Below, piece by piece: positions 1-6,630 of a stretch of DNA of 6,956 nucleotides (its first letter is position 1; every line of letters begins with the position of its first letter). Both the position numbers and the translations under genes were made by a program. Under the pieces are notes generated by a model, which saw nothing but the letters and a program-made list of their open reading frames with translations, was not told the DNA's origin and made no database searches. The DNA comes from an uncultured Oscillospiraceae bacterium (GTDB taxonomy: Bacteria > Bacillota > Clostridia > Oscillospirales > Oscillospiraceae), in assembly GCA_934565415.1 (NCBI GenBank), contig CAKTHQ010000071.1, positions 1-6,956 of the forward strand, read 5' to 3'.

Positions 1-594
1 CTGACCAAGGAAGACAACATCATCTCCGCCGCTTCCTGCACCACCAACTGCCTGGCTCCCATGGCCAAGGCTCTGAATGACCTGGCTTCCATCGAGTCCG
101 GCATTATGTGCACCATCCACGCTTACACCGGCGACCAGATGATCCTGGACGGCCCCCAGAGAAAGGGCGACCTGCGTCGTTCCCGCGCCGGCGCTGTGAA
201 CATCGTTCCCAACTCCACCGGTGCTGCTAAGGCCATCGGCCTGGTTATCCCCGAGCTGAACGGCAAGCTGATCGGCGCTGCTCAGCGTGTTCCCACCCCC
301 ACCGGCTCCACCACCATCCTGAACGCCGTTGTTTCCAAGGCTGTTACCAAGGACGAGATCAACGCCGCCATGAAGGCTGCCGCTACCGAGTCCTTCGGCT
401 ACAACGAGGATGAGATCGTTTCCTCCGACATCGTCGGTATGCGTTTCGGCTCCCTGTTCGACGCCACCCAGACCATGGTCAACGCTCTGCCCGACGGCAA
501 GGCTCAGGTTCAGGTTGTGTCCTGGTACGACAACGAGAACTCCTACGTTTCTCAGATGTGCCGCACCATCAAGTACTTCGCTAAGTTCCTGTAA
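1..594 (+). CDS. gap: Glyceraldehyde-3-phosphate dehydrogenase, 5'-truncated by the window edge
   Basis: This is the C-terminal 197 residues of a phosphorylating GAPDH, the cytoplasmic glycolytic enzyme that converts glyceraldehyde-3-phosphate, NAD+ and phosphate to 1,3-bisphosphoglycerate and NADH. The frame is open from base 1, so the true start lies to the left; the family is about 335 residues long, so roughly 140 are missing, including the NAD-binding Rossmann half. The catalytic motif SCTTNCLAP puts the nucleophilic cysteine at bases 37-39. The partner histidine is in HAYTGDQ (bases 118-120). Further family signatures are the phosphate-binding segment [18 protein letters not shown], and the C-terminal WYDNENSY. 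The codons are strongly biased: every lysine visible is AAG and alanine, valine and serine use few codons, unlike the envelope genes further right. That suits a very highly expressed gene. A strong terminator follows 22 bases after the stop. The identification is essentially certain; the cofactor preference cannot be read from this fragment. Confidence 0.97.
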   Translation: MTKEDNIISAASCTTNCLAPMAKALNDLASIESGIMCTIHAYTGDQMILDGPQRKGDLRRSRAGAVNIVPNSTGAAKAIGLVIPELNGKLIGAAQRVPTPTGSTTILNAVVSKAVTKDEINAAMKAAATESFGYNEDEIVSSDIVGMRFGSLFDATQTMVNALPDGKAQVQVVSWYDNENSYVSQMCRTIKYFAKFL

Positions 595-616
595 TTTAGT
601 AAGACTTGCTTTTTCG

Positions 617-642
617 CCCGCCCCGAGAGGGGCGGGTTTTTT
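617..642 (+). terminator. Rho-independent terminator of gap
   Basis: A perfect 8-bp GC stem, CCCGCCCC (617-624) pairing with GGGGCGGG (629-636), is closed by a GAGA loop and followed at once by six Ts (637-642). It starts 22 bases after the gap stop codon. It has the textbook shape of an intrinsic terminator reading rightward. On the other strand there is no T-run after the stem, so it should act mainly on gap. Confidence 0.95.
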
Positions 643-653
643 GCACCCCTTAT

Positions 654-699
654 GCAAAATCGCCGCAGCCCGGTCTTGCACCGGATTGCGGCGATTTGC
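654..699 (-). terminator. Hairpin terminator between convergent genes, probably serving the hydrogenase gene
   Basis: Bases 654-667 pair with 687-699 to give a 13-bp stem with one bulged A. An inner CCGGT/ACCGG helix (670-674 with 680-684) sits inside a 2x2 mismatch and is closed by a five-base loop. Read leftward it lies 14 bases past the hydrogenase stop, and the descending arm ends in a TTTT run within the stem. Read rightward it is followed by TTTTT shortly after the stem (700-704), so it may work in both directions and back up the gap terminator. The structure is clear; the direction of action is inferred. Confidence 0.75.
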
Positions 700-713
700 T
701 TTTTCGAAAAAAC

Positions 714-2219
714 TCAGTCCAGCTTTTCGGCCAGATCGGCATACTGGGATTCCAGGGGGTTCTTCTTGGAAGCCAGCTTCATGGAGGCCTCTACGGCCTT
801 AGTGGCATCGGCAATGGTCAGAATGGTACCGGCACCGGCAATACAGCCGCCGGGGCAGGCCATGCCCTCCAGAAGATAACCGTTGTACTTGCCAACCTTG
901 GCCATGTTCATGAGCTTGCGGCACTCCCGCAGGCCCTGGGCATTGGCAACCTTCACTTCCATGTCGGGGTACTTCTCGTGAACCACTTCCACCACAGCCC
1001 GGGCCACACCACCGGCCACGGCGAAGCCCCGTCCGGCTGCGGTACCCTCGTCGGGGGCGCCTACCTCGGGCAGGTTCTCAAAGTCCACTTCCTTGGCCTC
1101 GAACATACCCATGAACTCTTCAAAGGTCAGTACGAAGTCCACATCGGAGCGGATGTTCTCCCGGATGGCCTCCAGCTTCTTGGCGGCGCAGGGGCCCACA
1201 AAGACGATCTTGGCATTGGGGTGCTCCTTCTTAACCATGCGGGCGGTATACACCATGGGGGTCAGGGTCATGGAGATGTTCTTCGCCTGGGCGGGGAACA
1301 GCTTGTGAACCATGGCGTGCCAGGCAGGGCAGCAGGAGGTAGCCATATAGGGCTGCTCGGCAGGGACTTTCTCCACGAAGTCCTTTGCCTCTTCCACAGT
1401 GCAGATATCTGCGCCGACTGCAACCTCCACCAGGTCCTTGAAGCCCAGCTGCTGGACCGCAGCCCGGAACTTAGCCACGGTTACATCCTTGCCGAACTGC
1501 CGGGCAAAGGCCGGAGCGGCGATGGCATAAACCTCGTTTCCCTCTACGATGGAGCGGACCACCTGATAGATCTGGCCCTTATCTACAATGGCGCCGAAGG
1601 GGCAGGATACCAGGCACTGGCCGCAGGAGACGCACTTATCCTGGTTGATAATGGCCTTGCCGTTCTCATCCGCACCGATGGCATCCATGCCGCAGGCAGC
1701 CTGGCAGGGCCGCTCCATGTGGATAATGGCGTTGTAGTCGCAGGCCTGGGCGCACTTGCCGCACTTGATGCACTTGCTGGGGTCGATGTGGCTCTTACCG
1801 TTGACGAAGCTGATGGCATCCCGGGGACACACCTGCTGGCAGGAGGCGGCCAGACAGTTCTGGCAGTTCTCCGTCACCTTGTACTGGTTGGTGGGGCAGG
1901 CATGGCAGGCATAAGGGATGATGTTGATGAGGGGGGGCTCGTAGTACTGCTGGGCAATGGCAGCGTGGTCCATGCCCTCGGTGAGCAGGCTCCGGGTCTG
2001 GACGGAACGGACGGGCAGGCCCATGGCCAGCCGGACCCGCTCTCCGGCAATGGCCCGCTCCAGAAATACGGATTCCCGGTGCAGGGGCTGGTCGCCGGGA
2101 ACGATGACATAGGGCAGGTCCTCTGCCTTGGTGTAGTCGCCACCGCTGTAGGCCATCCGGGCCACCTCGGTGAAAACCTTTTTGCGGATGTCGGTAATCA
2201 GGGACGGGATTCCTCTCAT
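714..2219 (-). CDS. Monomeric [FeFe]-hydrogenase, group B (B1/B3-type)
   Basis: The 501-residue product fits the ferredoxin-linked [FeFe]-hydrogenases, which catalyse reversible 2H+ + 2e- to H2 in the cytoplasm. The N-terminal half is rich in iron-sulfur motifs. Cysteines 105, 108, 119, 122, 127 and 131 form a first cysteine-rich block. C150-x2-C-x2-C-x3-C160 and C196-x2-C-x2-C-x3-CP (196-207) form a ferredoxin-like pair, with extra Cys172 and Cys176. The C-terminal half carries the three H-cluster loops: TSCCPAW (294-300), GPCAAKKLE (342-350) and EGMACPGGCIAGAG (451-464). The four expected H-cluster ligands are Cys297, Cys344, Cys455 and Cys459, with Cys296 in the proton-relay position. Loop 2 reads GPC rather than the MPC of group A enzymes, and loop 3 has GAG instead of GGG; both point to group B. 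The start at 2219 is chosen for its GGAGG and because upstream in-frame codons run into the promoter. The gene stands alone, with no maturase or partner subunit in the window. Its physiological direction and partner are not readable here. Confidence 0.93.
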   Translation of the reverse strand: MRGIPSLITDIRKKVFTEVARMAYSGGDYTKAEDLPYVIVPGDQPLHRESVFLERAIAGERVRLAMGLPVRSVQTRSLLTEGMDHAAIAQQYYEPPLINIIPYACHACPTNQYKVTENCQNCLAASCQQVCPRDAISFVNGKSHIDPSKCIKCGKCAQACDYNAIIHMERPCQAACGMDAIGADENGKAIINQDKCVSCGQCLVSCPFGAIVDKGQIYQVVRSIVEGNEVYAIAAPAFARQFGKDVTVAKFRAAVQQLGFKDLVEVAVGADICTVEEAKDFVEKVPAEQPYMATSCCPAWHAMVHKLFPAQAKNISMTLTPMVYTARMVKKEHPNAKIVFVGPCAAKKLEAIRENIRSDVDFVLTFEEFMGMFEAKEVDFENLPEVGAPDEGTAAGRGFAVAGGVARAVVEVVHEKYPDMEVKVANAQGLRECRKLMNMAKVGKYNGYLLEGMACPGGCIAGAGTILTIADATKAVEASMKLASKKNPLESQYADLAEKLD

Positions 2220-2227
2220 GCGCTTTT

Positions 2228-2232
2228 CCTCC
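2228..2232 (-). promoter_or_regulatory. Ribosome binding site fixing the hydrogenase start
   Basis: On the minus strand a perfect GGAGG lies 8 bases before the ATG at 2219. The open frame extends another 29 codons upstream to an ATG at 2306, but that ATG lies upstream of the promoter, so the downstream ATG is the real start. Confidence 0.88.
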
Positions 2233-2264
2233 AAAAGTAAGCATTTTTCCTGTGTTTCGCAGGT

Positions 2265-2293
2265 ATTATAGCAGAAAAAGATATATACTTCAA
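2265..2293 (-). promoter_or_regulatory. Sigma-A-type promoter of the hydrogenase gene
   Basis: On the minus strand a -35 box TTGAAG (2288-2293; four of six consensus bases) is separated by exactly 17 bases from a perfect -10 TATAAT (2265-2270). Transcription would begin near 2258, giving a leader of about 40 bases before the hydrogenase ATG. A small dyad, CCTG (2249-2252) and CAGG (2260-2263), straddles the expected start point and could be an operator, but it is short. Confidence 0.8.
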
Positions 2294-2369
2294 TATTTCG
2301 CCCCATATAAATTTTATTATAGTATCATAGGAATCAATTATGGTTTCAAGGCGTATGCTGGAAGCAAAT

Positions 2370-2374
2370 GGAGG
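2370..2374 (+). promoter_or_regulatory. Ribosome binding site fixing the carboxypeptidase start
   Basis: GGAGG lies 8 bases before the ATG at 2383. Two other in-frame ATGs exist. The one at 2377 is almost on top of the GGAGG and the one at 2368 precedes it, so neither can use this site. The 2383 start also gives the cleanest signal peptide (MKR followed by a hydrophobic core). Confidence 0.85.
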
Positions 2375-2382
2375 GGATGGAG

Positions 2383-3528
2383 ATGAAACGAATTTTTGCC
2401 CTGGTGTTTGCCCTTGCGATTCTTCTGGCCCAGATGCCTGCGGGATACGCCGACGGCCTCCAGGTAAAGGCCAAAAGCGCCGTTCTGATGGATACCGCCA
2501 CAGGGACGGTTTTGTTGGAGCAAAATGCCCACGAAGCTTTGGCCCCGGCCAGCGTGACCAAAATTATGACTATGCTGCTGATTATGGAGGCCATCGATTC
2601 CGGAGTCTTGAGCTACAGCGATACCGTCACCGCCTCCGAGGCCGCCGCTGCCAAGGGCGGCAGTCAGATCTTTCTGAAAGCCGGGGAGCAGATGTCCGTA
2701 TCGGAAATGCTCAAGTCCATCGCCGTTTCCTCCGCCAACGACTGTGCCTGCGCTATGGCTGAGCACCTGGCAGGGAGTGAATCCGCCTTTGTGGACCGGA
2801 TGAACCAGCGGGCCGGGGAGCTGGGCATGAACGATACCCACTTTGTCAACTGTACCGGCCTGGACGACGGCCCCGACGCCGCCAGCCACCGCACCAGCGC
2901 CTACGACATTGCCCTCATGTCCCGGGAGCTGCTTTTAAAGCATCCGGACATTACAAAGTTCACCACCATCTGGATGGATACCGTCCGCGGCGGGGCCTTC
3001 GGCCTGTCCAATACCAACAAGCTCATCCGGTTTTACCCCGGAGCCAACGGCCTGAAAACCGGCTTTACAACTGGGGCCGGCTACTGCCTGTCCGCCTCCG
3101 CCCAGCGGGATGGCCTGGAGCTGATTGCCGTAACCATGGGCTGTGAAAGCAGCAAAATCCGGAATGCCGCCTGTAAAACCCTCCTGGACTACGGTTTTGC
3201 CAATTTTTCCCTGTTCCGGCCGGAAATTTCCGATGCGGGTACCGTCCCCGTGCGGCTGGGCGAAACCGACTCCGTCAGCCCCAGGCTGGAGGCAGACGCC
3301 GCCATGCTCTTGCCAAAATCAAAGCGGGCCTCTATCCGGCAGGAAATTCTTTTGGAGCCGGAACTGACAGCCCCTGTGGAAAAAGGGCAGGAAATCGGCA
3401 GCTTAAAGGTATATAGCGGCGAAGAGCTCTTATCCGAGCTTCCCCTGGTTGCCCCGGAGCCGGTCCGTCGGCTGGGACTGTGGGAAATCTACCTGCTGGT
3501 TTTAAAACGGGCGGCTATGGCAAAATGA
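2383..3528 (+). CDS. D-alanyl-D-alanine carboxypeptidase, PBP5/DacF type
   Basis: This secreted penicillin-binding protein removes the terminal D-alanine from peptidoglycan pentapeptides, limiting cross-linking at the outer face of the membrane. Its 381 residues begin with a signal peptide: MKR, a hydrophobic core at about residues 4-18, and a likely signal peptidase site after AGYA (about 23). The serine peptidase S11 domain has all three active-site motifs: SVTK (57-60, nucleophile Ser57 and Lys60), SAN (117-119) and KTG (225-227). A beta-rich C-terminal PBP5-type domain covers about 265-350. The last stretch, around LGLWEIYLLVLKRAAMAK, looks like the amphipathic membrane anchor of this family. 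Length and order match clostridial DacA/DacF proteins; which paralogue this is (vegetative or sporulation) cannot be decided, so no symbol is given. The promoter is unclear: only weak -10-like AT-rich sequence (TATAGT at 2318-2323) lies upstream, with no convincing -35. No terminator is visible after the stop, so read-through into the next unit is possible. Confidence 0.93.
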   Translation: MKRIFALVFALAILLAQMPAGYADGLQVKAKSAVLMDTATGTVLLEQNAHEALAPASVTKIMTMLLIMEAIDSGVLSYSDTVTASEAAAAKGGSQIFLKAGEQMSVSEMLKSIAVSSANDCACAMAEHLAGSESAFVDRMNQRAGELGMNDTHFVNCTGLDDGPDAASHRTSAYDIALMSRELLLKHPDITKFTTIWMDTVRGGAFGLSNTNKLIRFYPGANGLKTGFTTGAGYCLSASAQRDGLELIAVTMGCESSKIRNAACKTLLDYGFANFSLFRPEISDAGTVPVRLGETDSVSPRLEADAAMLLPKSKRASIRQEILLEPELTAPVEKGQEIGSLKVYSGEELLSELPLVAPEPVRRLGLWEIYLLVLKRAAMAK

Positions 3529-3560
3529 CCGCATTGTTCCGGGAATCTCTCCTGATTTCA

Positions 3561-3590
3561 TTGACATATCAAAACTCCCTGTGGTATAAT
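3561..3590 (+). promoter_or_regulatory. Perfect-consensus promoter for the glycosyltransferase-capE unit
   Basis: TTGACA (3561-3566) and TATAAT (3585-3590) both match the housekeeping consensus exactly, with an 18-base spacer, one more than optimal. Transcription should start near 3597, about 40 bases before the ATG at 3637. No obvious operator or riboswitch-like structure lies in the leader, so expression is likely constitutive and fairly strong. Confidence 0.9.
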
Positions 3591-3636
3591 TGTTGAGCTA
3601 CAGACCCATATCCCGAAAAAGAGAGGGGGCCCTACT

Positions 3637-4749
3637 ATGGAGCAAACCAGGCTGCGGGTACTGTTTCTGTCCAATGTGCCTTCCCCCTATCGGGTTGAAT
3701 TTTTTAATACGCTGAGCCGGGACTGCGACCTGACGGTGCTGTATCAGCTCCCCGCCTCCACGGAACGGGACAAAAAATGGACGGCGGAAAGCCTGCCGGG
3801 CTATACCCAGGTATATCTGAAAGGCCGGGCCACCAATGCAGACAAAGCCATTTGTCCCGGGGTTCTGTCCTGGCTGAACCGGGAGTGGGATGCCATTGTA
3901 ATCTGCGGCAATGCCTCCCCCACCGAGCTGCTGGCCATTGCCTGGTGCAAATTCCGCCGGATTCCCTATTGCCTGGAAGCCGATGGGGCCTTTGCCGGCA
4001 GCGGCATCGGCATCAAGGAATTTATCAAAACCCGGGCCATTCGGGGGGCCGGAATGTATCTGTCCACCTGCCGGGAGCTGGACCAATATTTTCTCCGCTA
4101 CGGGGCAGACCCTAGGCGTCTGCGCCGGTACCATTTCTCCTCCTTAACCGAGGAAGACATCCTGCCCGCCTGCCCCACCCGGGAGGAAAAACGGCAGCTT
4201 CGGGCAAGGCTTGGCATCCGGGAAGAGAAGATGATTCTCTCCATCGGTCAATTTATCCCCCGGAAGGGCATTGATCTGCTGCTGCAAGCTGCCAACGGCC
4301 TGGATAAGCGCATCGGCATCTACATCGTAGGCGGTACCCCTACGGAGGAGTACCTGACCTTTGCCCGGGAAAATGATCTGACCAGTATCCACTTTGTCCC
4401 CTTCCAGGAAAAAGAAACCCTGAAACGCTATTATATGGCCGCCGATGCTTTTGTGCTTCCCACCCGGGAGGACATTTGGGGGTTGGTCGTCAACGAGGCC
4501 ATGGGCTTTGGCCTGGGAGTTATCACCACCAACCGCTGCAACGCCGGGTTGGAGCTGATTCAAAACGGCAAGAACGGCTTTTTGGTACCGGCCGAGGATG
4601 TCCACGCCCTCCGGGGTGCCATACTGGAATGCCTGGTAGAAAGCAAAGCATTTGGCCAGGCGGCATTGGAAACCATCCGGCCCTACACCGTGCAGCAAAT
4701 GGCTGCCGACCATATTACCTGCCTTGGGGAGTTTGCCCGGGGCAACTAG
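3637..4749 (+). CDS. Glycosyltransferase family 4 (GT-B fold)
   Basis: The 370-residue protein looks like a retaining GT4 enzyme that moves a sugar from a nucleotide-sugar donor to a glycan, lipid or protein acceptor at the cytoplasmic face. The N-terminal acceptor-side domain opens with a beta strand and loop, VLFLSNVPSPYRVEFF (8-23), typical of the family. The C-terminal donor-binding domain starts with SIGQFIPRKGID (202-213), containing the conserved basic RKG. Further on is TREDIWGLVVNEAMGFG, the position of the usual E-x7-E motif; here the first acidic residue is Asp279 and the second Glu287. No transmembrane segment or signal peptide is apparent. The start has AGGGGG (3624-3629) 7 bases upstream and lies just after a strong promoter. 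The capE-like gene begins 14 bases after the stop, so the two are co-transcribed and the transferase may use a sugar derived from that pathway. Donor and acceptor cannot be read from sequence alone. Confidence 0.92.
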   Translation: MEQTRLRVLFLSNVPSPYRVEFFNTLSRDCDLTVLYQLPASTERDKKWTAESLPGYTQVYLKGRATNADKAICPGVLSWLNREWDAIVICGNASPTELLAIAWCKFRRIPYCLEADGAFAGSGIGIKEFIKTRAIRGAGMYLSTCRELDQYFLRYGADPRRLRRYHFSSLTEEDILPACPTREEKRQLRARLGIREEKMILSIGQFIPRKGIDLLLQAANGLDKRIGIYIVGGTPTEEYLTFARENDLTSIHFVPFQEKETLKRYYMAADAFVLPTREDIWGLVVNEAMGFGLGVITTNRCNAGLELIQNGKNGFLVPAEDVHALRGAILECLVESKAFGQAALETIRPYTVQQMAADHITCLGEFARGN

Positions 4750-4763
4750 AAAGGAAATCACTC

Positions 4764-5810
4764 ATGTCTGAATTTTCCGGCGCAACTTTAATGATTACCG
4801 GCGGTACCGGCTCCTTCGGCAATACCGTCTTAAAGCATTTTCTGGATACCGACATTGGCCAGATCCGCATTTTCTCCCGGGACGAGAAAAAACAGGACGA
4901 TATGCGCCATCTGCTTCAGGCCACCCACCCGGATACCGCCCGCAAGGTCAAGTTCTATGTAGGCGATGTGCGGGATCCCCAGTCCATTAAGGATGCCATG
5001 CCCGGGGTAGACTATATATTCCACGCCGCCGCCTTAAAGCAGGTTCCCTCCTGCGAATTTTTCCCCATGCAGGCGGTAAAGACCAATGTGGAGGGCACCG
5101 ACAATATGCTCCACGCCGCCATTGACGCAGGGGTAAAGAAGGTGGTGTGCCTGTCCACGGACAAGGCAGCCTATCCCATCAACGCCATGGGGATCTCCAA
5201 GGCCATGATGGAGCACGTTATTTACGCCAATGCCCGGGTAGCCGCGGAGCGGGGCGGCACCACCATCTGCTGCACCCGTTACGGCAATGTCATGTGCTCC
5301 CGGGGCAGTGTGATTCCCCTGTTCATCGACCAGATCCACGCAGGAAATCCCATCACCATCACGGACCCCAACATGACCCGGTTCCTGATGAACCTGGATG
5401 AAGCGGTAGACCTGGTAAAGTTTGCCTTTGTAAACGCCAACCCCGGAGACCTGTTTATCCAGAAGGCCGACGCTTCCACCATCGGCACCCTGGCCAAGGC
5501 CGTCCAGCAGCTCTTTGGCGACACCGGCACCAACATCATTGGCACCCGCCACGGCGAAAAGCTCTGCGAAACCCTGATGACCCGGGAGGAGCGTCTCCGC
5601 AGCGAGGACATGGGCAACTATTTCCGGGTGGCCGCCGACAGCCGGGACCTGAACTACGACAAGTTCGTCGTCCAGGGCCAGGTCCAAACCCAGGCCGACG
5701 AAGCCTACACCAGCCACAACACCACCCGGCTGGATGTGGAGGGCACCGTAAAGAAGCTGCTGACTACAGATTATGTAAACGAAGAATTGAAGGGTATCCG
5801 GCATAACTAA
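4764..5810 (+). CDS. capE: UDP-N-acetylglucosamine 4,6-dehydratase/5-epimerase, CapE/FnlA/WbjB type
   Basis: The 348-residue protein belongs to the extended short-chain dehydrogenase family of nucleotide-sugar enzymes. CapE-type members convert UDP-GlcNAc to a UDP-2-acetamido-2,6-dideoxy-L-arabino-hexos-4-ulose, the first step towards L-FucNAc, L-QuiNAc and related envelope sugars, in the cytoplasm. The Rossmann NAD(P) motif TGGTGSFG is at 12-19. Then come SRDEKKQDDMRH, GDVRD, AAALKQVPSCEFFP (with Cys97), STDKAAYPINAMGISK (131-146) and TRYGNVMCSRGSVIPLF. The canonical SDR Tyr-x3-Lys is Met142-x3-Lys146, which is characteristic of CapE rather than of PseB/FlaA1. GTRHGEK and ADSRDLNY near the C-terminus also match CapE. 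AAGGAAA lies just upstream of the ATG, and a longer in-frame extension overlapping the previous gene is rejected. A terminator follows immediately, so the CapF/CapG-type enzymes needed to finish L-FucNAc are not in this operon. The family assignment is firm; the final sugar is unknown. Confidence 0.9.
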   Translation: MSEFSGATLMITGGTGSFGNTVLKHFLDTDIGQIRIFSRDEKKQDDMRHLLQATHPDTARKVKFYVGDVRDPQSIKDAMPGVDYIFHAAALKQVPSCEFFPMQAVKTNVEGTDNMLHAAIDAGVKKVVCLSTDKAAYPINAMGISKAMMEHVIYANARVAAERGGTTICCTRYGNVMCSRGSVIPLFIDQIHAGNPITITDPNMTRFLMNLDEAVDLVKFAFVNANPGDLFIQKADASTIGTLAKAVQQLFGDTGTNIIGTRHGEKLCETLMTREERLRSEDMGNYFRVAADSRDLNYDKFVVQGQVQTQADEAYTSHNTTRLDVEGTVKKLLTTDYVNEELKGIRHN

Positions 5811-5818
5811 GACGAAAC

Positions 5819-5862
5819 CCCCCGGCCCTTTCCTGCCAGGCAGGAAGGGCCGGGGGCTTTTT
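5819..5862 (+). terminator. Strong intrinsic terminator after capE, shared with the pflA end
   Basis: A roughly 16-bp GC-rich stem with one bulged T forms between 5819-5835 and 5841-5856, with loop CCAGG, and is followed by CTTTTT (5857-5862). The last two Ts are also part of the pflA stop codon (TAA on the minus strand, 5861-5863), so the pflA reading frame ends directly against the hairpin. Read leftward, the stem is followed by only TTT, so it may terminate pflA less efficiently. Confidence 0.93.
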
Positions 5863-6607
5863 ACTCGGCTCTCAATATTCGTTTCGCATTCTCCACCCGT
5901 TCCCGGTCCGGCGGGGCGATGCCTTCCAGAGGATAGGAGAGCCCCAGCTTTTCCCATTTGAAAATGCCCATGGTGTGGTAGGGCAGCACCTCCACCCGTT
6001 CCACATTTTGCAGGGTATCCAGGAAGGCCCGGAGGGCCAGCAGATCCTCATCAAAATCCGTAACTCCGGGCACCAGAACGTGCCGGATCCATACGGGCTT
6101 TTTGAGCATATCCAAACACCGCAGCATTTCCAGAGTGTTATCCCGGGGCACCCCGGTAAGGGCCTTGTGCCGCTTTGGGTTCATTTCCTTCACATCTACA
6201 AGTAACAGGTCCGTCACCTCCATCAAAGCCAGGAACTTGGAATAAATGGGCTCCTGGCAGATAAACGGGTTCCCGGCGGTATCGATGCAGGTGTGCACCC
6301 CCTGGGCCTTGGCCTTTTGGAACAGCTCCAGCAGGAAGTCGATCTGCAATAGGGGCTCCCCGCCGCTGACGGTGATGCCGCCCCGCTTTCCCCAATAGCC
6401 CTTGCACCGCAGGGCCTTTTGCAGCAGATCTTCCGCGGTATAGCTTTGGGCATTTGGGGCGTTTGTATCCCAGGTATCCGGGTTGTGGCAGAATTTGCAG
6501 CGCATCCGGCACCCCTGCAGGAAAATCACATAACGTACCCCCGGCCCATCCACGGAGCCAAAGCTCTCTAAAGAATGGACCCGGCCTAAGATTTTTGAAG
6601 TTTCCAT
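5861..6607 (-). CDS. pflA: Pyruvate formate-lyase activating enzyme (radical SAM)
   Basis: PflA uses S-adenosylmethionine and a [4Fe-4S] cluster to place the glycyl radical on pyruvate formate-lyase, which then splits pyruvate to acetyl-CoA and formate under anoxia. The 248-residue product is normal family length. The N-terminus ILGRVHSLESFGSVDGPGVRYVIFLQGC is classic for PflA. The radical SAM cysteines are C33-x3-C37-x2-C40 in GCRMRCKFCHNPDTW. The SAM-binding GGE motif is VSGGEP (80-85), and later family stretches include DVKEMNP, RHVLVPGVTD and LPYHTMG. The start at 6607 has AGGGGG 7 bases upstream. An in-frame extension to 6694 exists but runs through a hairpin array and has no family sequence. 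No promoter is evident upstream, so transcription probably enters from the right, where pflB would be expected by analogy with many genomes. The gene converges on capE. Other glycyl-radical activases are possible in principle, but the absence of an extra ferredoxin insert favours PflA. Confidence 0.95.
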   Translation of the reverse strand: METSKILGRVHSLESFGSVDGPGVRYVIFLQGCRMRCKFCHNPDTWDTNAPNAQSYTAEDLLQKALRCKGYWGKRGGITVSGGEPLLQIDFLLELFQKAKAQGVHTCIDTAGNPFICQEPIYSKFLALMEVTDLLLVDVKEMNPKRHKALTGVPRDNTLEMLRCLDMLKKPVWIRHVLVPGVTDFDEDLLALRAFLDTLQNVERVEVLPYHTMGIFKWEKLGLSYPLEGIAPPDRERVENAKRILRAE

Positions 6608-6614
6608 GGGAACG

Positions 6615-6620
6615 CCCCCT
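6615..6620 (-). promoter_or_regulatory. Ribosome binding site fixing the pflA start
   Basis: AGGGGG on the minus strand lies 7 bases upstream of the ATG at 6607 and matches the anti-Shine-Dalgarno well. The glycosyltransferase gene uses the same hexamer at the same spacing. This places the hairpin array at 6631-6711 in the untranslated leader, ending about 10 bases before the binding site. Confidence 0.82.
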
Positions 6621-6630
6621 TGTGTACTGG

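Noticed and set aside
606..2240. A long open frame on the plus strand (about 544 codons) opposite the hydrogenase
   Set aside because: It is the antisense shadow of a gene with clear iron-sulfur and H-cluster motifs; its translation is rich in Gly, His and Leu, resembles no family, and it starts inside the gap terminator.
2220..2306. Upstream ATG (2306) as the hydrogenase start
   Set aside because: The 29 extra codons cover the promoter and leader, encode unrelated sequence, and have no ribosome binding site comparable to GGAGG before 2219.
2220..2382. Riboswitch or other structured RNA in the divergent intergenic region
   Set aside because: Leaders of about 40 bases (hydrogenase) and under 100 bases (carboxypeptidase) are too short, and no extended pairing or known aptamer core is visible.
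5034..5957. A 307-codon minus-strand open frame opposite capE
   Set aside because: It is antisense to the well-supported CapE-type protein, crosses its terminator and has no recognisable motif or ribosome binding site.
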